A DNA stretch of 64,000 bases from Streptomyces lichenis (GCF_023218175.1 NZ_JALPTH010000006.1:224719-288718); one strand, 5' to 3'; numbered from the stretch's first letter, positions 1 through 7,415 are shown. Notes: generated by a model not told the origin, from the sequence alone. Translations and numbers: made by a program.

Positions 1-287
1 ACATAGCCCAGCAGGCGGTGGACCGGGTGGTGTCGGACTACTTCTACCCCAGAGGTGTCCGCAGCAACTCGGCCTTCGCCAAATTGGAGAGCTGGCGGCG
101 CACCGCGGGTCCGGGCGACTACTTCGACATCGCGGGGAAGTGGGACGCCTATCCGTCGCTGGGCAAGACGTACCATCCTGACGGCCGCACCATCACGACA
201 GCCGGCAACCAGGTGACGGTCCTCCTCAAGAAGTGGTCCCACAAGGGACGCGGTGGCTTCGTCGTGTACACCGCCTATCCGCAATGA
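1..287 (+). CDS. C-terminal end of a polymorphic toxin, RNase A-like (CdiA-CT type) domain; 5' truncated by the window edge
   Basis: The frame is open from base 3 to the TGA at 285-287, so the listed GTG at 18 is probably internal and the protein starts outside the window. The visible 94 residues carry a helical AQQAVDRVVSDYF segment, a central GK-containing strand region and the closing FVVYTAYPQ. From memory, this layout and the final TAYP match the bacterial CdiA-CT RNase A-like toxin domain that ends many polymorphic toxins. Such domains are delivered as the C-terminal warhead of a secreted protein and cleave RNA. A small gene follows after 19 bases, the usual place for an immunity gene. 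The family call is from pattern memory; the N-terminal delivery domains cannot be seen. Confidence 0.6.
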   Translation, partial: IAQQAVDRVVSDYFYPRGVRSNSAFAKLESWRRTAGPGDYFDIAGKWDAYPSLGKTYHPDGRTITTAGNQVTVLLKKWSHKGRGGFVVYTAYPQ

Positions 288-306
288 GAGCAACCTGAGA
301 GCAGCC

Positions 307-966
307 ATGACAGCGCACCGATCGGACTGGGACTTCGGTCTCAGCCGGCTGACGAAGTTCTTCGCCGGGCCGTGGTCCCACGAGCGGACCGTCGAGGAGA
401 CCATCGCGGACGCGGCCGCCGGGCACACCGACGAGCCGCCCGGAGCGGCGGCCTCGGTGATCCTGGCGGACGCGGTCCGCCTGGAGGAGTCGTCCCTGCC
501 CACCGAGGTGATCGCCACGCTGTGGGCGGTGGCCTCGGACGGTGGGTACGATCTCGCCTACTTCGGGGTCGACGCACGGGACTGGCTGCGCCGGGTGGCG
601 GCGGTCTGCGCCGGTGCCGGGCGATCGGAGCGGACCGGTGGCGCCTCGCTGCCAACCGTCGAGCCGGTCACCGTGTCCGGAGAGTCGGTGCGCGCCGTCG
701 TGGAGGCCATCAGGTCGGCGGCGCCCGCCTTGGAGGCCAAGGCCGCCACGTACCACGGCCAACCGGCCGGCGAGGTGGTCCGCGGCCTGGAGCTGGTCGC
801 CACCCAGGTCGATCCCGACCTCGGCTTCCGGCTCTTCCTGCGGGTGCTCGGCGCCTGCCGGGTGCCGATCTCGCAGGGCCAGTACGACCGGTACGAGAGC
901 CTGGGGTCGGCGTTCGGCTACGGCCGCTTCCATGTCTCCGACGTGGAGTACCTGACCCGGTACTAG
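307..966 (+). CDS. Probable immunity protein for the upstream RNase A-like toxin
   Basis: A 219-residue acidic, soluble protein of no family I recognise, without signal peptide or membrane segment. The start at ATG 307 (MTAHRSDWDF) is chosen because it lies 19 bases after the toxin stop; an upstream ATG at 253 would overlap the toxin by 35 bases and add a non-conserved-looking arginine/asparagine stretch. The protein is mostly helical, with Ala/Val-rich helices around residues 35-70 and 120-165, and ends in the aromatic YGRFHVSDVEYLTRY. Small acidic genes directly after a toxin tail are typically cognate immunity proteins. The function is inferred from position only. A strong hairpin terminator follows 30 bases after the stop, closing the toxin/immunity unit. 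Confidence 0.5.
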   Translation: MTAHRSDWDFGLSRLTKFFAGPWSHERTVEETIADAAAGHTDEPPGAAASVILADAVRLEESSLPTEVIATLWAVASDGGYDLAYFGVDARDWLRRVAAVCAGAGRSERTGGASLPTVEPVTVSGESVRAVVEAIRSAAPALEAKAATYHGQPAGEVVRGLELVATQVDPDLGFRLFLRVLGACRVPISQGQYDRYESLGSAFGYGRFHVSDVEYLTRY

Positions 967-997
967 AGAACCGTGCCGAGCACGGTACGACGGAGAA

Positions 998-1036
998 GGA
1001 CGGCGCCCCGGGGGACTCACCCCCGGGGCGCCGTCC
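998..1036 (+). terminator. Perfect 16-bp GC hairpin terminator
   Basis: Bases 998-1013 and 1021-1036 are exact reverse complements (GGACGGCGCCCCGGGG and its partner) with a 7-base loop. It sits 32 bases after the immunity gene stop. There is no long T run, which is usual for Streptomyces terminators. Confidence 0.85.
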
Positions 1037-1328
1037 TTCGTCCGCCGCCTCGGCCCGCAGGCGTGTGGCTGTGAGCCAGTTCACGGGCCCTGCCGCCCCG
1101 GGAGCTCCTCCGTCCAGTTACGCTACGACCCGTAGCGAAAGCCCGGTGCTTCTGTACGAAGACCTGTACGGGCTCTGCGCGACAACCACGCACGTCCGGG
1201 GTGGGGACCCCGGTGCACGGCCCGGGTGGGGACCCCGAGCCATATGAAGGACGGCGGCGTCGGCCACCGGTCGTGGCCCACCGGCTGCGGCTTACCGGTT
1301 ACGCGCGCGGAGGGGGGAGGATGTACCC
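1037..1328. other. Intergenic region with short repeats upstream of the thioredoxin-like gene
   Basis: About 290 bases without a credible gene. It contains a small inverted repeat CGCTAC-5-GTAGCG near 1121-1137 and two direct copies of GGGTGGGGACCCCG-like sequence near 1198-1213 and 1224-1239. The promoter of the following gene should lie here, but no clear -35/-10 pair is visible. Confidence 0.4.
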
Positions 1329-2303
1329 ATGCAGCCTAGGAACATGTCCATGAGCGGCGTTGTCGACCTCGCCGCGGTGAAGGCGGCCGGAGAGGCCAAG
1401 GCCAAGGCCGAGCAGGCCCGCGCCGATGCCGCCCGGCAGGGCGGTACGCCGGCGGTCTCGCCCTCCGCCCTGGTGATCGACGTCGATGAGGCCGGCTTCG
1501 AGCGCGACGTCCTCCAGCGCTCCACCGAGGTGCCCGTCGTCATCGACTTCTGGGCCGAGTGGTGCCAGCCCTGCAAGCAGCTCAGCCCGGTGCTGGAGCG
1601 GCTCGCCACCGAGTACAGCGGCCGCTTCGTGCTGGCCAAGATCGACGTCGACGCCAACCAGCTGCTGATGCAGCAGTTCGGCGTCCAGGGCATCCCCGCC
1701 GTGTTCGCGGTGGTCGCCGGGCAGGCGCTGCCGCTCTTCCAGGGTGCGGCGCCGGAGGCCCAGATCCGCCAGACGCTGGACCAGCTGGTGCAGGTCGCCG
1801 AGGAGCGCTTCGGCCTCACCGGTATCGCGGTGGACGGCGAGGCGGTGCCCGGCGAGCAGCCGGCCGCCCCGGTCCAGCCGGCCGGCCCGTACGACGCCCT
1901 GCTGGAGGCGGCGGTCCAGGCGCTGGACGCGGGCGACTTCGCCGGTGCCGTCCAGGCGTACAAGAACGTGCTGGTCGACGACCCGACCAACTCCGAGGCC
2001 ACCCTCGGCCTGGCCCAGGCCGAGCTGCTGGGCCGGGTGGGCGGACTGGACGCCCAGGCGGTGCGCACGGCCGCCGCCGACGACCCGTCCGACGTCCGCG
2101 CCCAGCTGGAGGCGGCCGACCTGGACCTGGTCGGCGGGCATGTGGAGGACGCCTTCGGCCGCCTGGTGGAGACCGTGCGCCGGACCGCGGGCGACGACCG
2201 CAACACGGCCCGGCTGCGGCTGCTGGAGCTGTTCGAGGTGGTCGGCGCCGACGACCCGCGGGTGGTCAAGGCTCGCGGCGCCCTCGCCCGGGTGCTCTTC
2301 TGA
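1329..2303 (+). CDS. Thioredoxin-like tetratricopeptide co-chaperone (YbbN/CnoX type)
   Basis: A 324-residue cytoplasmic protein. Residues about 48-155 form a thioredoxin fold with the motif WCQPC (cysteines 79 and 82), a variant of thioredoxin WCGPC with Gln in place of Gly, followed by the cis-proline region GIPAVF. Residues about 180-324 are helical TPR-like repeats (DAGDFAGAVQAYKNVL, DDPTNSEATLGLAQAEL). This Trx-TPR order is that of YbbN/CnoX, which protects substrates from over-oxidation and hands them to chaperones. An AG-rich ribosome binding site GGGGGGAGG lies 10 bases before ATG 1329; ATG 1344 behind TAGGAA is an alternative. The gene appears monocistronic, with a weak hairpin after it. 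Confidence 0.85.
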   Translation: MQPRNMSMSGVVDLAAVKAAGEAKAKAEQARADAARQGGTPAVSPSALVIDVDEAGFERDVLQRSTEVPVVIDFWAEWCQPCKQLSPVLERLATEYSGRFVLAKIDVDANQLLMQQFGVQGIPAVFAVVAGQALPLFQGAAPEAQIRQTLDQLVQVAEERFGLTGIAVDGEAVPGEQPAAPVQPAGPYDALLEAAVQALDAGDFAGAVQAYKNVLVDDPTNSEATLGLAQAELLGRVGGLDAQAVRTAAADDPSDVRAQLEAADLDLVGGHVEDAFGRLVETVRRTAGDDRNTARLRLLELFEVVGADDPRVVKARGALARVLF

Positions 2304-2344
2304 CCGAGCCGAGCCGGGCAGCCGACGTCTCGGCATGAGCGCCA

Positions 2345-2387
2345 GCGCCCGGCACACGTCGGTATGAGTGCCTGGTTTGCCGGGCGC
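2345..2387 (+). terminator. Possible long-loop terminator after the co-chaperone gene
   Basis: GCGCCCGGCA at 2345-2354 pairs exactly with TGCCGGGCGC at 2378-2387, a 10-bp stem with a 23-base loop. It lies 42 bases downstream of the stop. The long loop lowers confidence. Confidence 0.5.
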
Positions 2388-2459
2388 CCGACGGGACACT
2401 CGCCTGACGCGCGATCGACGGCCCGCCCGCTGAGCGTTTTGGCGACACAGTGACAAATC

Positions 2460-2497
2460 GCGGCCGCGCTTTACCAAAACTTGGTAAACGCGGCCGC
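2460..2497. promoter_or_regulatory. Large palindrome centred on TTTACCAA-AAC-TTGGTAAA
   Basis: The arms TTTACCAA and TTGGTAAA are exact complements around AAC and are flanked by GCGGCCGCG on one side and CGCGGCCGC on the other, giving about 17 paired bases with one bulged C. It could be a terminator-like hairpin, but the AT-rich core is more typical of a repressor operator. Two further TTACT palindromes follow within 150 bases. Confidence 0.55.
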
Positions 2498-2498
2498 T

Positions 2499-2513
2499 GT
2501 TACTTGCAGTAAA
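2499..2513. promoter_or_regulatory. TTACT-TGC-AGTAA palindrome, candidate operator
   Basis: TTACT (2500-2504) and AGTAA (2508-2512) are exact inverted repeats around TGC. The same TTACT/AGTAA half-site recurs at 2628-2643, suggesting that one dimeric regulator, for example of the TetR type, reads both. Confidence 0.5.
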
Positions 2514-2627
2514 TGAACGCCGCGTTAATGTCCGGCTTTCTCCCCACATTTCCTTCTTCGCCGAACCGGCCGGTAACACCCTGTGTGTCCGGTCGACGCC
2601 GGTCTGTCGCGGCCCGGTTATCTGGCC

Positions 2628-2643
2628 GTTACTAGCCAGTAAC
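2628..2643. promoter_or_regulatory. GTTACT-AGCC-AGTAAC palindrome, candidate operator
   Basis: A perfect 6-4-6 inverted repeat sharing its half-site with the palindrome at 2499-2513, 130 bases upstream. Both precede the DUF6230 cluster. Confidence 0.5.
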
Positions 2644-2999
2644 GAACCCCTTGTGCGGCGGCGGCGAATGGACCACGATCGGCCACGCTCGGTCCGATTC
2701 CGCACCAGCCCGGCAAACCAGCCGCGCCGGTCGGACGAGGGTCCCCACCGAGCCGGCCGGCGATCACAACGCCGGCCGCGGACAGGGGGGTTCCTGCCCA
2801 GCCGGCAGGGCCTGTCCACCCCAGGGCCGCGTCGACGCGCGGCCAGTGGTTGTCGCTCGGGGGTGATCGCCGGTGGTTCGGACGCACGTCGCGCCTGCCC
2901 GTACGGCGCTCTCCTTCCCGAGGACGTAGCACTTCTCCCATCTGAAGGACGGGGCCTGACGCCCCTTCCGGAGATGTACGTCCGAGAAGGAGGAATCCT

Positions 3000-3644
3000 A
3001 TGAAGTCCCAGGTTCGCGGTGGGACCAGATGGAAGCGGTTCGCCGTGGTGATGGTGCCGAGCGTGGCCGCCGCGGCCGCGGTGGGCATCGGCCTGGCCCA
3101 GGGAGCGCTGGCGGCGTCGTTCGCCATCTCCGGCCAGGAGTTCAAGGTCAAGGCCGACTCGCTGGTGGGCGATGACTTCGTCCAGTACGGCAGCTACGCC
3201 GAGGGCAAGAACCTCAAGGGTGAGGACTTCGCCGCACCGGTGGCCGTGTCGGGCTTCACGCACGCCACGATCTCCAACATGTGCCAGTCGGTGGTCACGC
3301 CCAACGTGCCGCTGGTCGGCACCATCACGCTGCGCCTGACGGCGGGCACCGGTAAGGACAAGGTCGTCGCCGACGACATCTACCTGGATGTCTCGGACCT
3401 CAAGGCCGACGCCAAGTTCGACAACATCGACATCGGTGTGGCCGCGGGCAAGACGAAGAAGCCGGGCATCCAGCCCGGTACCAAGGCCAACCCCTTCGGG
3501 TTCGCCCAGCAGGCCAAGAAGGCGACGCTGAGCAATGTGGAGCAGAAGGCATGGGCCACCACGGCCGCCTCCTTCAAGCTCCCGGACCTCTCCCTGAAGC
3601 TCCTCCGCGGCAGCGGTGAGGGCAAGGAGTGCTTCGTCGACTAG
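3000..3644 (+). CDS. DUF6230 family exported protein
   Basis: A 214-residue protein with an N-terminal export signal: KRF, then VVMVPSVAAAAAVGIGLAQGALA, cleaved near ALA-ASF at about residue 40. The mature part repeats beta-strand-like segments (FAISGQEFKVKADSL, AVSGFTHATISNMC, DIYLDVSDLKADAKF). From memory this is DUF6230, often mis-annotated in Streptomyces as cholesterol esterase; no esterase Ser-His-Asp motif is visible, so I do not adopt that name. There are only two cysteines in the mature part (SNMCQS and the near-terminal KECFVD), possibly a disulfide. GAAGGAGG ends 7 bases before ATG 3000. It is the first gene of a three-gene cluster with the DUF6114 membrane protein and a Ser/Pro/Glu-rich secreted protein. 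Confidence 0.8.
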   Translation: MKSQVRGGTRWKRFAVVMVPSVAAAAAVGIGLAQGALAASFAISGQEFKVKADSLVGDDFVQYGSYAEGKNLKGEDFAAPVAVSGFTHATISNMCQSVVTPNVPLVGTITLRLTAGTGKDKVVADDIYLDVSDLKADAKFDNIDIGVAAGKTKKPGIQPGTKANPFGFAQQAKKATLSNVEQKAWATTAASFKLPDLSLKLLRGSGEGKECFVD

Positions 3645-3744
3645 CAGCGACCGAGCGGGTGGGGTGCCGGATCACCGTGCGTCCCGCCCGCCCGGGCTTC
3701 GCTCACCCTCTTTCTGCACCACCGCTTCCAGGGAGCTGTTTTCC

Positions 3745-4281
3745 ATGAGCGCCGAGTCCACTGGTTCCCGCGGATTCACCCACTGGCGGCTTCGCTTCTG
3801 TGCGTGGCGGGGCAACCGGCCGTTCTGGGGCGGGCTGTTCACCATGTTCGGCGGAGTGCCGATCGCCTACCTCCCCTACGCCGACATGCGGCTCGGGAAC
3901 ATGACCCTCGCCATGCAGACCACGGCGGGGGCGGGTTCGCTGATCATCGGCGTGCTGTTGATCACCTTGGGTCTGACCATGTGGTTCCAGCCCAACACCC
4001 GTGTGTTCGCGGGTATCGCGGCGATCATCCTGGGCCTGGTGTCCCTGCCGATGTCCAACATCGGCGGATTCCTGATCGGCTTCCTCTTCTCGCTGATCGG
4101 AGGAGCCCTGTCCGTTTCCTGGGCACCGGGCGTACCGGCGGAGGAACTGCCCGCAGGCGAGCCGCTGTCCGATGACGACGACGCGGTAGCCGAGCGGCCC
4201 CGCACCGACGACGAGCTGTCGGCCGTGGCCGCCCCCACCAACACCACCGACGCCCATGGCGGGAGGAACAGTGCGGGGTGA
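3745..4281 (+). CDS. DUF6114 family small membrane protein
   Basis: A 178-residue protein whose start at ATG 3745 (MSAESTGSRGF) is preferred over an upstream in-frame start at 3616, which would run back through the DUF6230 stop. After the basic RLRFCAWRGNRPFWGG segment come about four hydrophobic stretches (LFTMFGGVPIAYL, AGSLIIGVLLITLGLTMWF, VFAGIAAIILGLVSL, IGGFLIGFLFSLIGGALSV), then an acidic Pro/Ala-rich cytoplasmic tail from about residue 130. The basic NRPFWGG entry followed by paired helices is the DUF6114 pattern as I recall it. Its role is unknown. It overlaps the next gene by 11 bases, which implies translational coupling with the secreted partner. Confidence 0.8.
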   Translation: MSAESTGSRGFTHWRLRFCAWRGNRPFWGGLFTMFGGVPIAYLPYADMRLGNMTLAMQTTAGAGSLIIGVLLITLGLTMWFQPNTRVFAGIAAIILGLVSLPMSNIGGFLIGFLFSLIGGALSVSWAPGVPAEELPAGEPLSDDDDAVAERPRTDDELSAVAAPTNTTDAHGGRNSAG

Positions 4282-5620
4282 CGAGAACCAGCCCGCGACG
4301 AGAAGGAGGCCGCGCCACGCGGCTCCGCGGAAGTCGCTGCTGAGCAAGCTCCAGGCGCCGGCCGGCAAGGCGATGGCCCTGGCGGCGATGCCCACCGCCG
4401 TACTCGTGGGGTTCGGCCTCACGCCCAAGCTGGCGATGGCCGACGACAAGGACATCCCCTTCGCGCCGGGCCCCTGTGTGACCCGCTCCGACGAGCCGGA
4501 GGCGTCCGAGTCCCCGTCCCCGTCCGCCTCGGAGTCGCAGTCCCCCAAGCCCTCCGACACCGCCTCTCCTTCACCCTCACCCGAGCCCTCGGAGAGCGAG
4601 AGCGCGGCGCAGAAGCCCGCGGAGGACACCGCCAGGCCCGGCAAGGCGGACGAGAAGCCCACCCCCGCCGAGAGCCCCTCCGCGGACGAGTCGGCCAAGG
4701 AGCCCGACGGCAAGGGTGAGCAGGGCGCGACCGAGCCCGACAAGGCCCCGTCCCCCGAGCCCACCGAGTCGGAGTCCCGCCACCCGCTGGACCCGCTGGG
4801 CGTGGGCAACGCTCTGGAGGACCTCTTCGGCGGCATCGGCGGCAAGGACAAGGCCGAGCCGACCAAGACCCCGTCGAGCGACACCCCCTCGCCCTCGGAG
4901 TCCTCCACCAAGCCGAGCGAGAAGCCCGACAAGTCCCCCGAGAAGCCCGAGGACAAGCCCGCCGAGGAGGCCTCGAAGGACAGGGGCGACGAGGAGGACA
5001 CGGCCGCCGACAAGACCAAGCAGGCGATCAAGGACGCCGCCGAGAAGGCCGGCGCCGAGACCGAGGAACTGCCCGAGGACGCCAAGGGACTCGACCCCAC
5101 GAAGGACGAGGACATACCCGACGGCGCCAAGCCGCGCTTCCCCTGCCCGACCGCCGACCCGGAGGCACTGGCCGCCGCCGAGCTGGAGCCGGGCATCCCG
5201 CTGCTGCCGGACGACCCCTGGCGCCTGGAGAGTACGAAGCTCACCCTCACCGGCCTGGACTACCACGGCATCGTGGAGGTCAAGACCTACAGCGGCAAGA
5301 TCAAGAAGGCGCTGAAGTTCACCGCCGACTACGTGGGCATCAAGGACCTGCACCAGCTCACGGTCCACTCCGAGGGGCACACCGGCCATGTGAAGTCCAC
5401 CCCCGGCAAGACGTCCACCATTGAGGGCGGCACCGTGACGATGTACACGGAGAAGCTGAAGGGCAACCTCTTCGGGCTGATCCCGGTCACCTTCAGCCCC
5501 GAGACCCCGCCCCCGCTCAACGTCCCCCTGGCTATCTTCACCGACGTGGAGGTCGTCCAGGCCGGCCAGTTCGGCGGCAATCTCACCGTGCCGGGACTGC
5601 GGAACTACGTCGACGGCTGA
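4271..5620 (+). CDS. Secreted Ser/Pro/Glu/Lys-rich protein of the DUF6230/DUF6114 cluster
   Basis: A 449-residue protein. GTG 4271 is chosen because GGGAGG sits 4 bases upstream; ATG 4256 would add five residues. A long arginine-rich start is followed by a hydrophobic signal (AMALAAMPTAVLVGFGL) and a cleavage-like AMA-DDKD near residue 60. Residues about 75-290 are low complexity, dominated by SPSPS, EKP and KPSEKPD runs, suggesting an extended wall-spanning linker. The C-terminal 160 residues form a compact beta-rich domain (TKLTLTGLDYHGIVEVKTYSGKIK, TVTMYTEKLKGNLFGLIPVTF) with the sole mature cysteines in CPTAD and GPCVT. The likely role is a cell-surface protein working with the DUF6230/DUF6114 products. 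Function is unknown. A hairpin terminator follows. Confidence 0.7.
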   Translation: MRGDENQPATRRRPRHAAPRKSLLSKLQAPAGKAMALAAMPTAVLVGFGLTPKLAMADDKDIPFAPGPCVTRSDEPEASESPSPSASESQSPKPSDTASPSPSPEPSESESAAQKPAEDTARPGKADEKPTPAESPSADESAKEPDGKGEQGATEPDKAPSPEPTESESRHPLDPLGVGNALEDLFGGIGGKDKAEPTKTPSSDTPSPSESSTKPSEKPDKSPEKPEDKPAEEASKDRGDEEDTAADKTKQAIKDAAEKAGAETEELPEDAKGLDPTKDEDIPDGAKPRFPCPTADPEALAAAELEPGIPLLPDDPWRLESTKLTLTGLDYHGIVEVKTYSGKIKKALKFTADYVGIKDLHQLTVHSEGHTGHVKSTPGKTSTIEGGTVTMYTEKLKGNLFGLIPVTFSPETPPPLNVPLAIFTDVEVVQAGQFGGNLTVPGLRNYVDG

Positions 5621-5653
5621 CCAGGGGCCGAGTCCACGGCGTACGCACAGGAG

Positions 5654-5687
5654 AGGTGCCCCACCGGAAGCGGTGGGGCACCTTTCT
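5654..5687 (+). terminator. 13-bp hairpin terminator with GAAG loop
   Basis: AGGTGCCCCACCG (5654-5666) and CGGTGGGGCACCT (5671-5683) pair perfectly around GAAG and are followed by TTCT. It closes the DUF6230 cluster. Confidence 0.9.
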
Positions 5688-5815
5688 GCTCGCCTGGAAC
5701 CGGACGGGGACGGCTTCGTCGTGGGCGGCAATCCGCCCTGGCCACCTGGGTTCCCCGTCCAGTCGGGGCAGGTCGACTAGTCGGCCGCCGTTGCCGCAGG
5801 CGCCCGCCCGCCAGG

Positions 5816-6184
5816 TCAGGCTCCGTGCGCGGTCAGGACGTAGCCCTCGGGGCCCTCGAAGGAGAAGAAGGGGCCGAAGGGGCCGTCGTTGACGGGGGTC
5901 AGGATGCGGATCCCGGCCGCGGTGAGCTGGTCGTGCAGGGCGGTGGCGTCGGGGGTGGAGAACCAGAGGGCGACGCCGAGGCCGGGGCGGCCGGCGTCCA
6001 GGTCGGTTCCGGGTAGCGGCTCGCGCACCGCGAGGGGGCAGGGCTTGGTGTCGAAGACGACCGCGCCGGGCGGGGAGGCGGGGGTGCGGCGGAGGCCGAG
6101 GTGCTGCTCGCAGAACTCGGCGGCGGCCTCCAGGTCGCGGACCTGCAGGGCGATGAAGTCCGGGCCGTCGATACCGATGGACAT
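5816..6184 (-). CDS. VOC (glyoxalase/bleomycin-resistance fold) family protein
   Basis: A 122-residue single-domain protein with the VOC beta-alpha-beta-beta-beta pattern: FIALQVRDLEAAAEFCEQHLGLRR at the start and PVNDGPFGPFFSFEGPEGYVLTAH at the end, where the latter segment normally supplies a metal ligand. Family members include glyoxalase I, dioxygenases and antibiotic-binding proteins; substrate cannot be assigned. AAGGAGG lies about 7 bases before the ATG at 6184. It is divergent from a MarR regulator gene 82 bases away, and the shared region holds two inverted repeats, so the regulator probably controls it. Confidence 0.85.
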   Translation of the reverse strand: MSIGIDGPDFIALQVRDLEAAAEFCEQHLGLRRTPASPPGAVVFDTKPCPLAVREPLPGTDLDAGRPGLGVALWFSTPDATALHDQLTAAGIRILTPVNDGPFGPFFSFEGPEGYVLTAHGA

Positions 6185-6205
6185 GGGGTCCCTCCTTGGA
6201 GATAC

Positions 6206-6223
6206 ATGTCAGGGTGTTGACAT
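6206..6223. promoter_or_regulatory. ATGTCA-6-TGACAT inverted repeat, candidate MarR operator
   Basis: A perfect 6-bp inverted repeat with a 6-base spacer in the intergenic region between the VOC and MarR genes. A related, shorter repeat TGTC-8-GACA at 6252-6267 touches the MarR start codon. MarR dimers commonly bind such paired sites in divergent promoters. Confidence 0.55.
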
Positions 6224-6266
6224 CTCCGACGGTACGGCCAGTCATCCTGGGTGTCAAAATGTGGAC

Positions 6267-6731
6267 ATGCGAGATGCTCCGCACGTCGAACCGCCCCACC
6301 CGGCCGCAGACGTCCTCGAACACGTGGGCTACCGGCTCAAGCAGGCGCATGCCGCGCTGCGCGGCGCCATGGACACCGCGCTGCGCGAGCACGGCCTGAC
6401 CGTGCCCCAGTACTCCTGTCTGGAGGTGCTGGCCGCCCGACCGGGCCTGTCCAACTCGGAGCTGGCCCGCGCCACCTTCGTCACCCGGCAGTCCATGAAC
6501 GTCGTCCTGCGCGGGTTGCAGGGCGAAGGGCTGCTCACCCGGCCGGACGCGGCCGCCACCGGTCGCTCGCGGCCCACCACCCTCACCGAGGAGGGGGTGC
6601 GGCGGCTGCGGGCTGCGCAGGCCGATGTGTACGCGATCGAGAGCCGGATGGTCGCCGTGCTCCCGCCGGGCCGGCTGGACGCGCTGCTGGAGGACTTCGG
6701 GCGGATCACGCGGGCGCTTCAGGCCGAGTAG
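6267..6731 (+). CDS. MarR family transcriptional regulator
   Basis: A 154-residue protein with the MarR winged helix: a helical dimer arm (HVGYRLKQAHAALRGAMDTALRE), recognition helix region (LSNSELARATFVTRQSMNVVLRGLQGEGLLTR), wing (GRSRPTTLTEEGVRRL) and a C-terminal dimer helix. Start ATG 6267 is chosen since it puts the dimer arm at the N-terminus; the frame is open further upstream but crosses the divergent promoter. No ribosome binding site is visible and the start codon overlaps an inverted repeat, so the mRNA may be leaderless. It probably represses the divergent VOC gene and itself. Confidence 0.85.
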   Translation: MRDAPHVEPPHPAADVLEHVGYRLKQAHAALRGAMDTALREHGLTVPQYSCLEVLAARPGLSNSELARATFVTRQSMNVVLRGLQGEGLLTRPDAAATGRSRPTTLTEEGVRRLRAAQADVYAIESRMVAVLPPGRLDALLEDFGRITRALQAE

Positions 6732-6758
6732 CCGTCGGTCTGGCCCGTGAGGGACCGT

Positions 6759-6787
6759 GGCCTCCCCGCCGGGGAAGCGGGGAGGCC
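6759..6787. terminator. Bidirectional hairpin between convergent MarR and unknown gene
   Basis: GGCCTCCCCGC (6759-6769) pairs with GCGGGGAGGCC (6777-6787) around a 7-base loop. It lies between two convergent genes and can serve both strands. Confidence 0.8.
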
Positions 6788-6800
6788 GCCGCCGTCGGCG

Positions 6801-7304
6801 TCAGCCCAGCGACTCCCGGGCGGTGCGCCGGATCCGTTTGGTGCGGCCCGCGTCGGCGAGGGCGCTCAGCACCTCCGGGTGCCGTACCTCGGTGGCGGCG
6901 CGCAGCTGGAGCCAGTCGCTCCAGTCGGACACGTCGGTCACCTGTACGGGAGTCCCGGCGCGGAGGGCTTCCAGGGTGGCCAGCTCGCGGGCCCGGCGCT
7001 CGCTGAAGGCGCGTACCGCGGGCGGCAGCGCGGCCACCCAGGTGTCCCGTTCGGGGCGCGGAAGCCGCTCCAGTGCCTCGCCGACCACCCCCGAGGCGAG
7101 GGCGCCGTCCGGTTCCGCGCGGACGGCGGCCGGCAGGAGGGGGCGGGCCGTCTCCGAGCGGAGCGCGGCGCGGTACAGCTCCCAGCGGGCATGGCCGTCG
7201 TCCAGGCCGGGCGGGAGGGGGGTTCCGAGCTCCTGGGCCAGGTCTCGTAGGGCCTGCCGCAGTTCCGGGGTGCACGGGGGGACAGGGGTGACGGCGTCCG
7301 CCAT
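6801..7304 (-). CDS. Conserved-looking hypothetical protein
   Basis: A 167-residue soluble, helical protein that I do not recognise. It starts MADAVTPVPPCTPELRQALRDLAQELG, has a Trp-rich centre (DVSDWSDWLQLRAATEVRHPEVL) and ends in a basic segment (GRTKRIRRTARESLG). No signal peptide, membrane segment or catalytic motif can be seen. It is separated from pyk downstream in the same orientation by a long hairpin terminator, so it is transcribed alone or from its own promoter just upstream of 7304. Confidence 0.6.
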   Translation of the reverse strand: MADAVTPVPPCTPELRQALRDLAQELGTPLPPGLDDGHARWELYRAALRSETARPLLPAAVRAEPDGALASGVVGEALERLPRPERDTWVAALPPAVRAFSERRARELATLEALRAGTPVQVTDVSDWSDWLQLRAATEVRHPEVLSALADAGRTKRIRRTARESLG

Positions 7305-7371
7305 CGGCCTTCTGCCTCCCCGCGGCGATGTGAACGTGTTCGCCGGCCCTGATGGTATGACCGGACAGGCC

Positions 7372-7415
7372 GGTGCCCCGGTCCCGTACGCGAGGTCGTA
7401 CCGGACCGGGGCACC
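7372..7415 (-). terminator. Terminator of pyk
   Basis: GGTGCCCCGGTCC (7372-7384) and GGACCGGGGCACC (7403-7415) pair exactly, with a second inner stem GTACG/CGTAC. It lies 20 bases after the pyk stop on the minus strand. Confidence 0.85.

Larger units (their letters stand above)
2304..2999. other. Long regulatory intergenic region upstream of the DUF6230 gene
   Basis: Nearly 700 bases without a convincing gene. The short frames around 2650-3000 lack ribosome binding sites and family features. Bases 2455-2645 are unusually AT-rich for this chromosome and hold three palindromes reported separately. The rest, 2650-2985, is GC-rich leader-like sequence without recognised structure. A strong ribosome binding site, GAAGGAGGAATCCT, ends at the DUF6230 start. 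Confidence 0.6.

Noticed and set aside
3000..3644. Cholesterol esterase function for the DUF6230 protein
   Set aside because: The name circulates in annotations, but no GxSxG or other hydrolase motif is visible.
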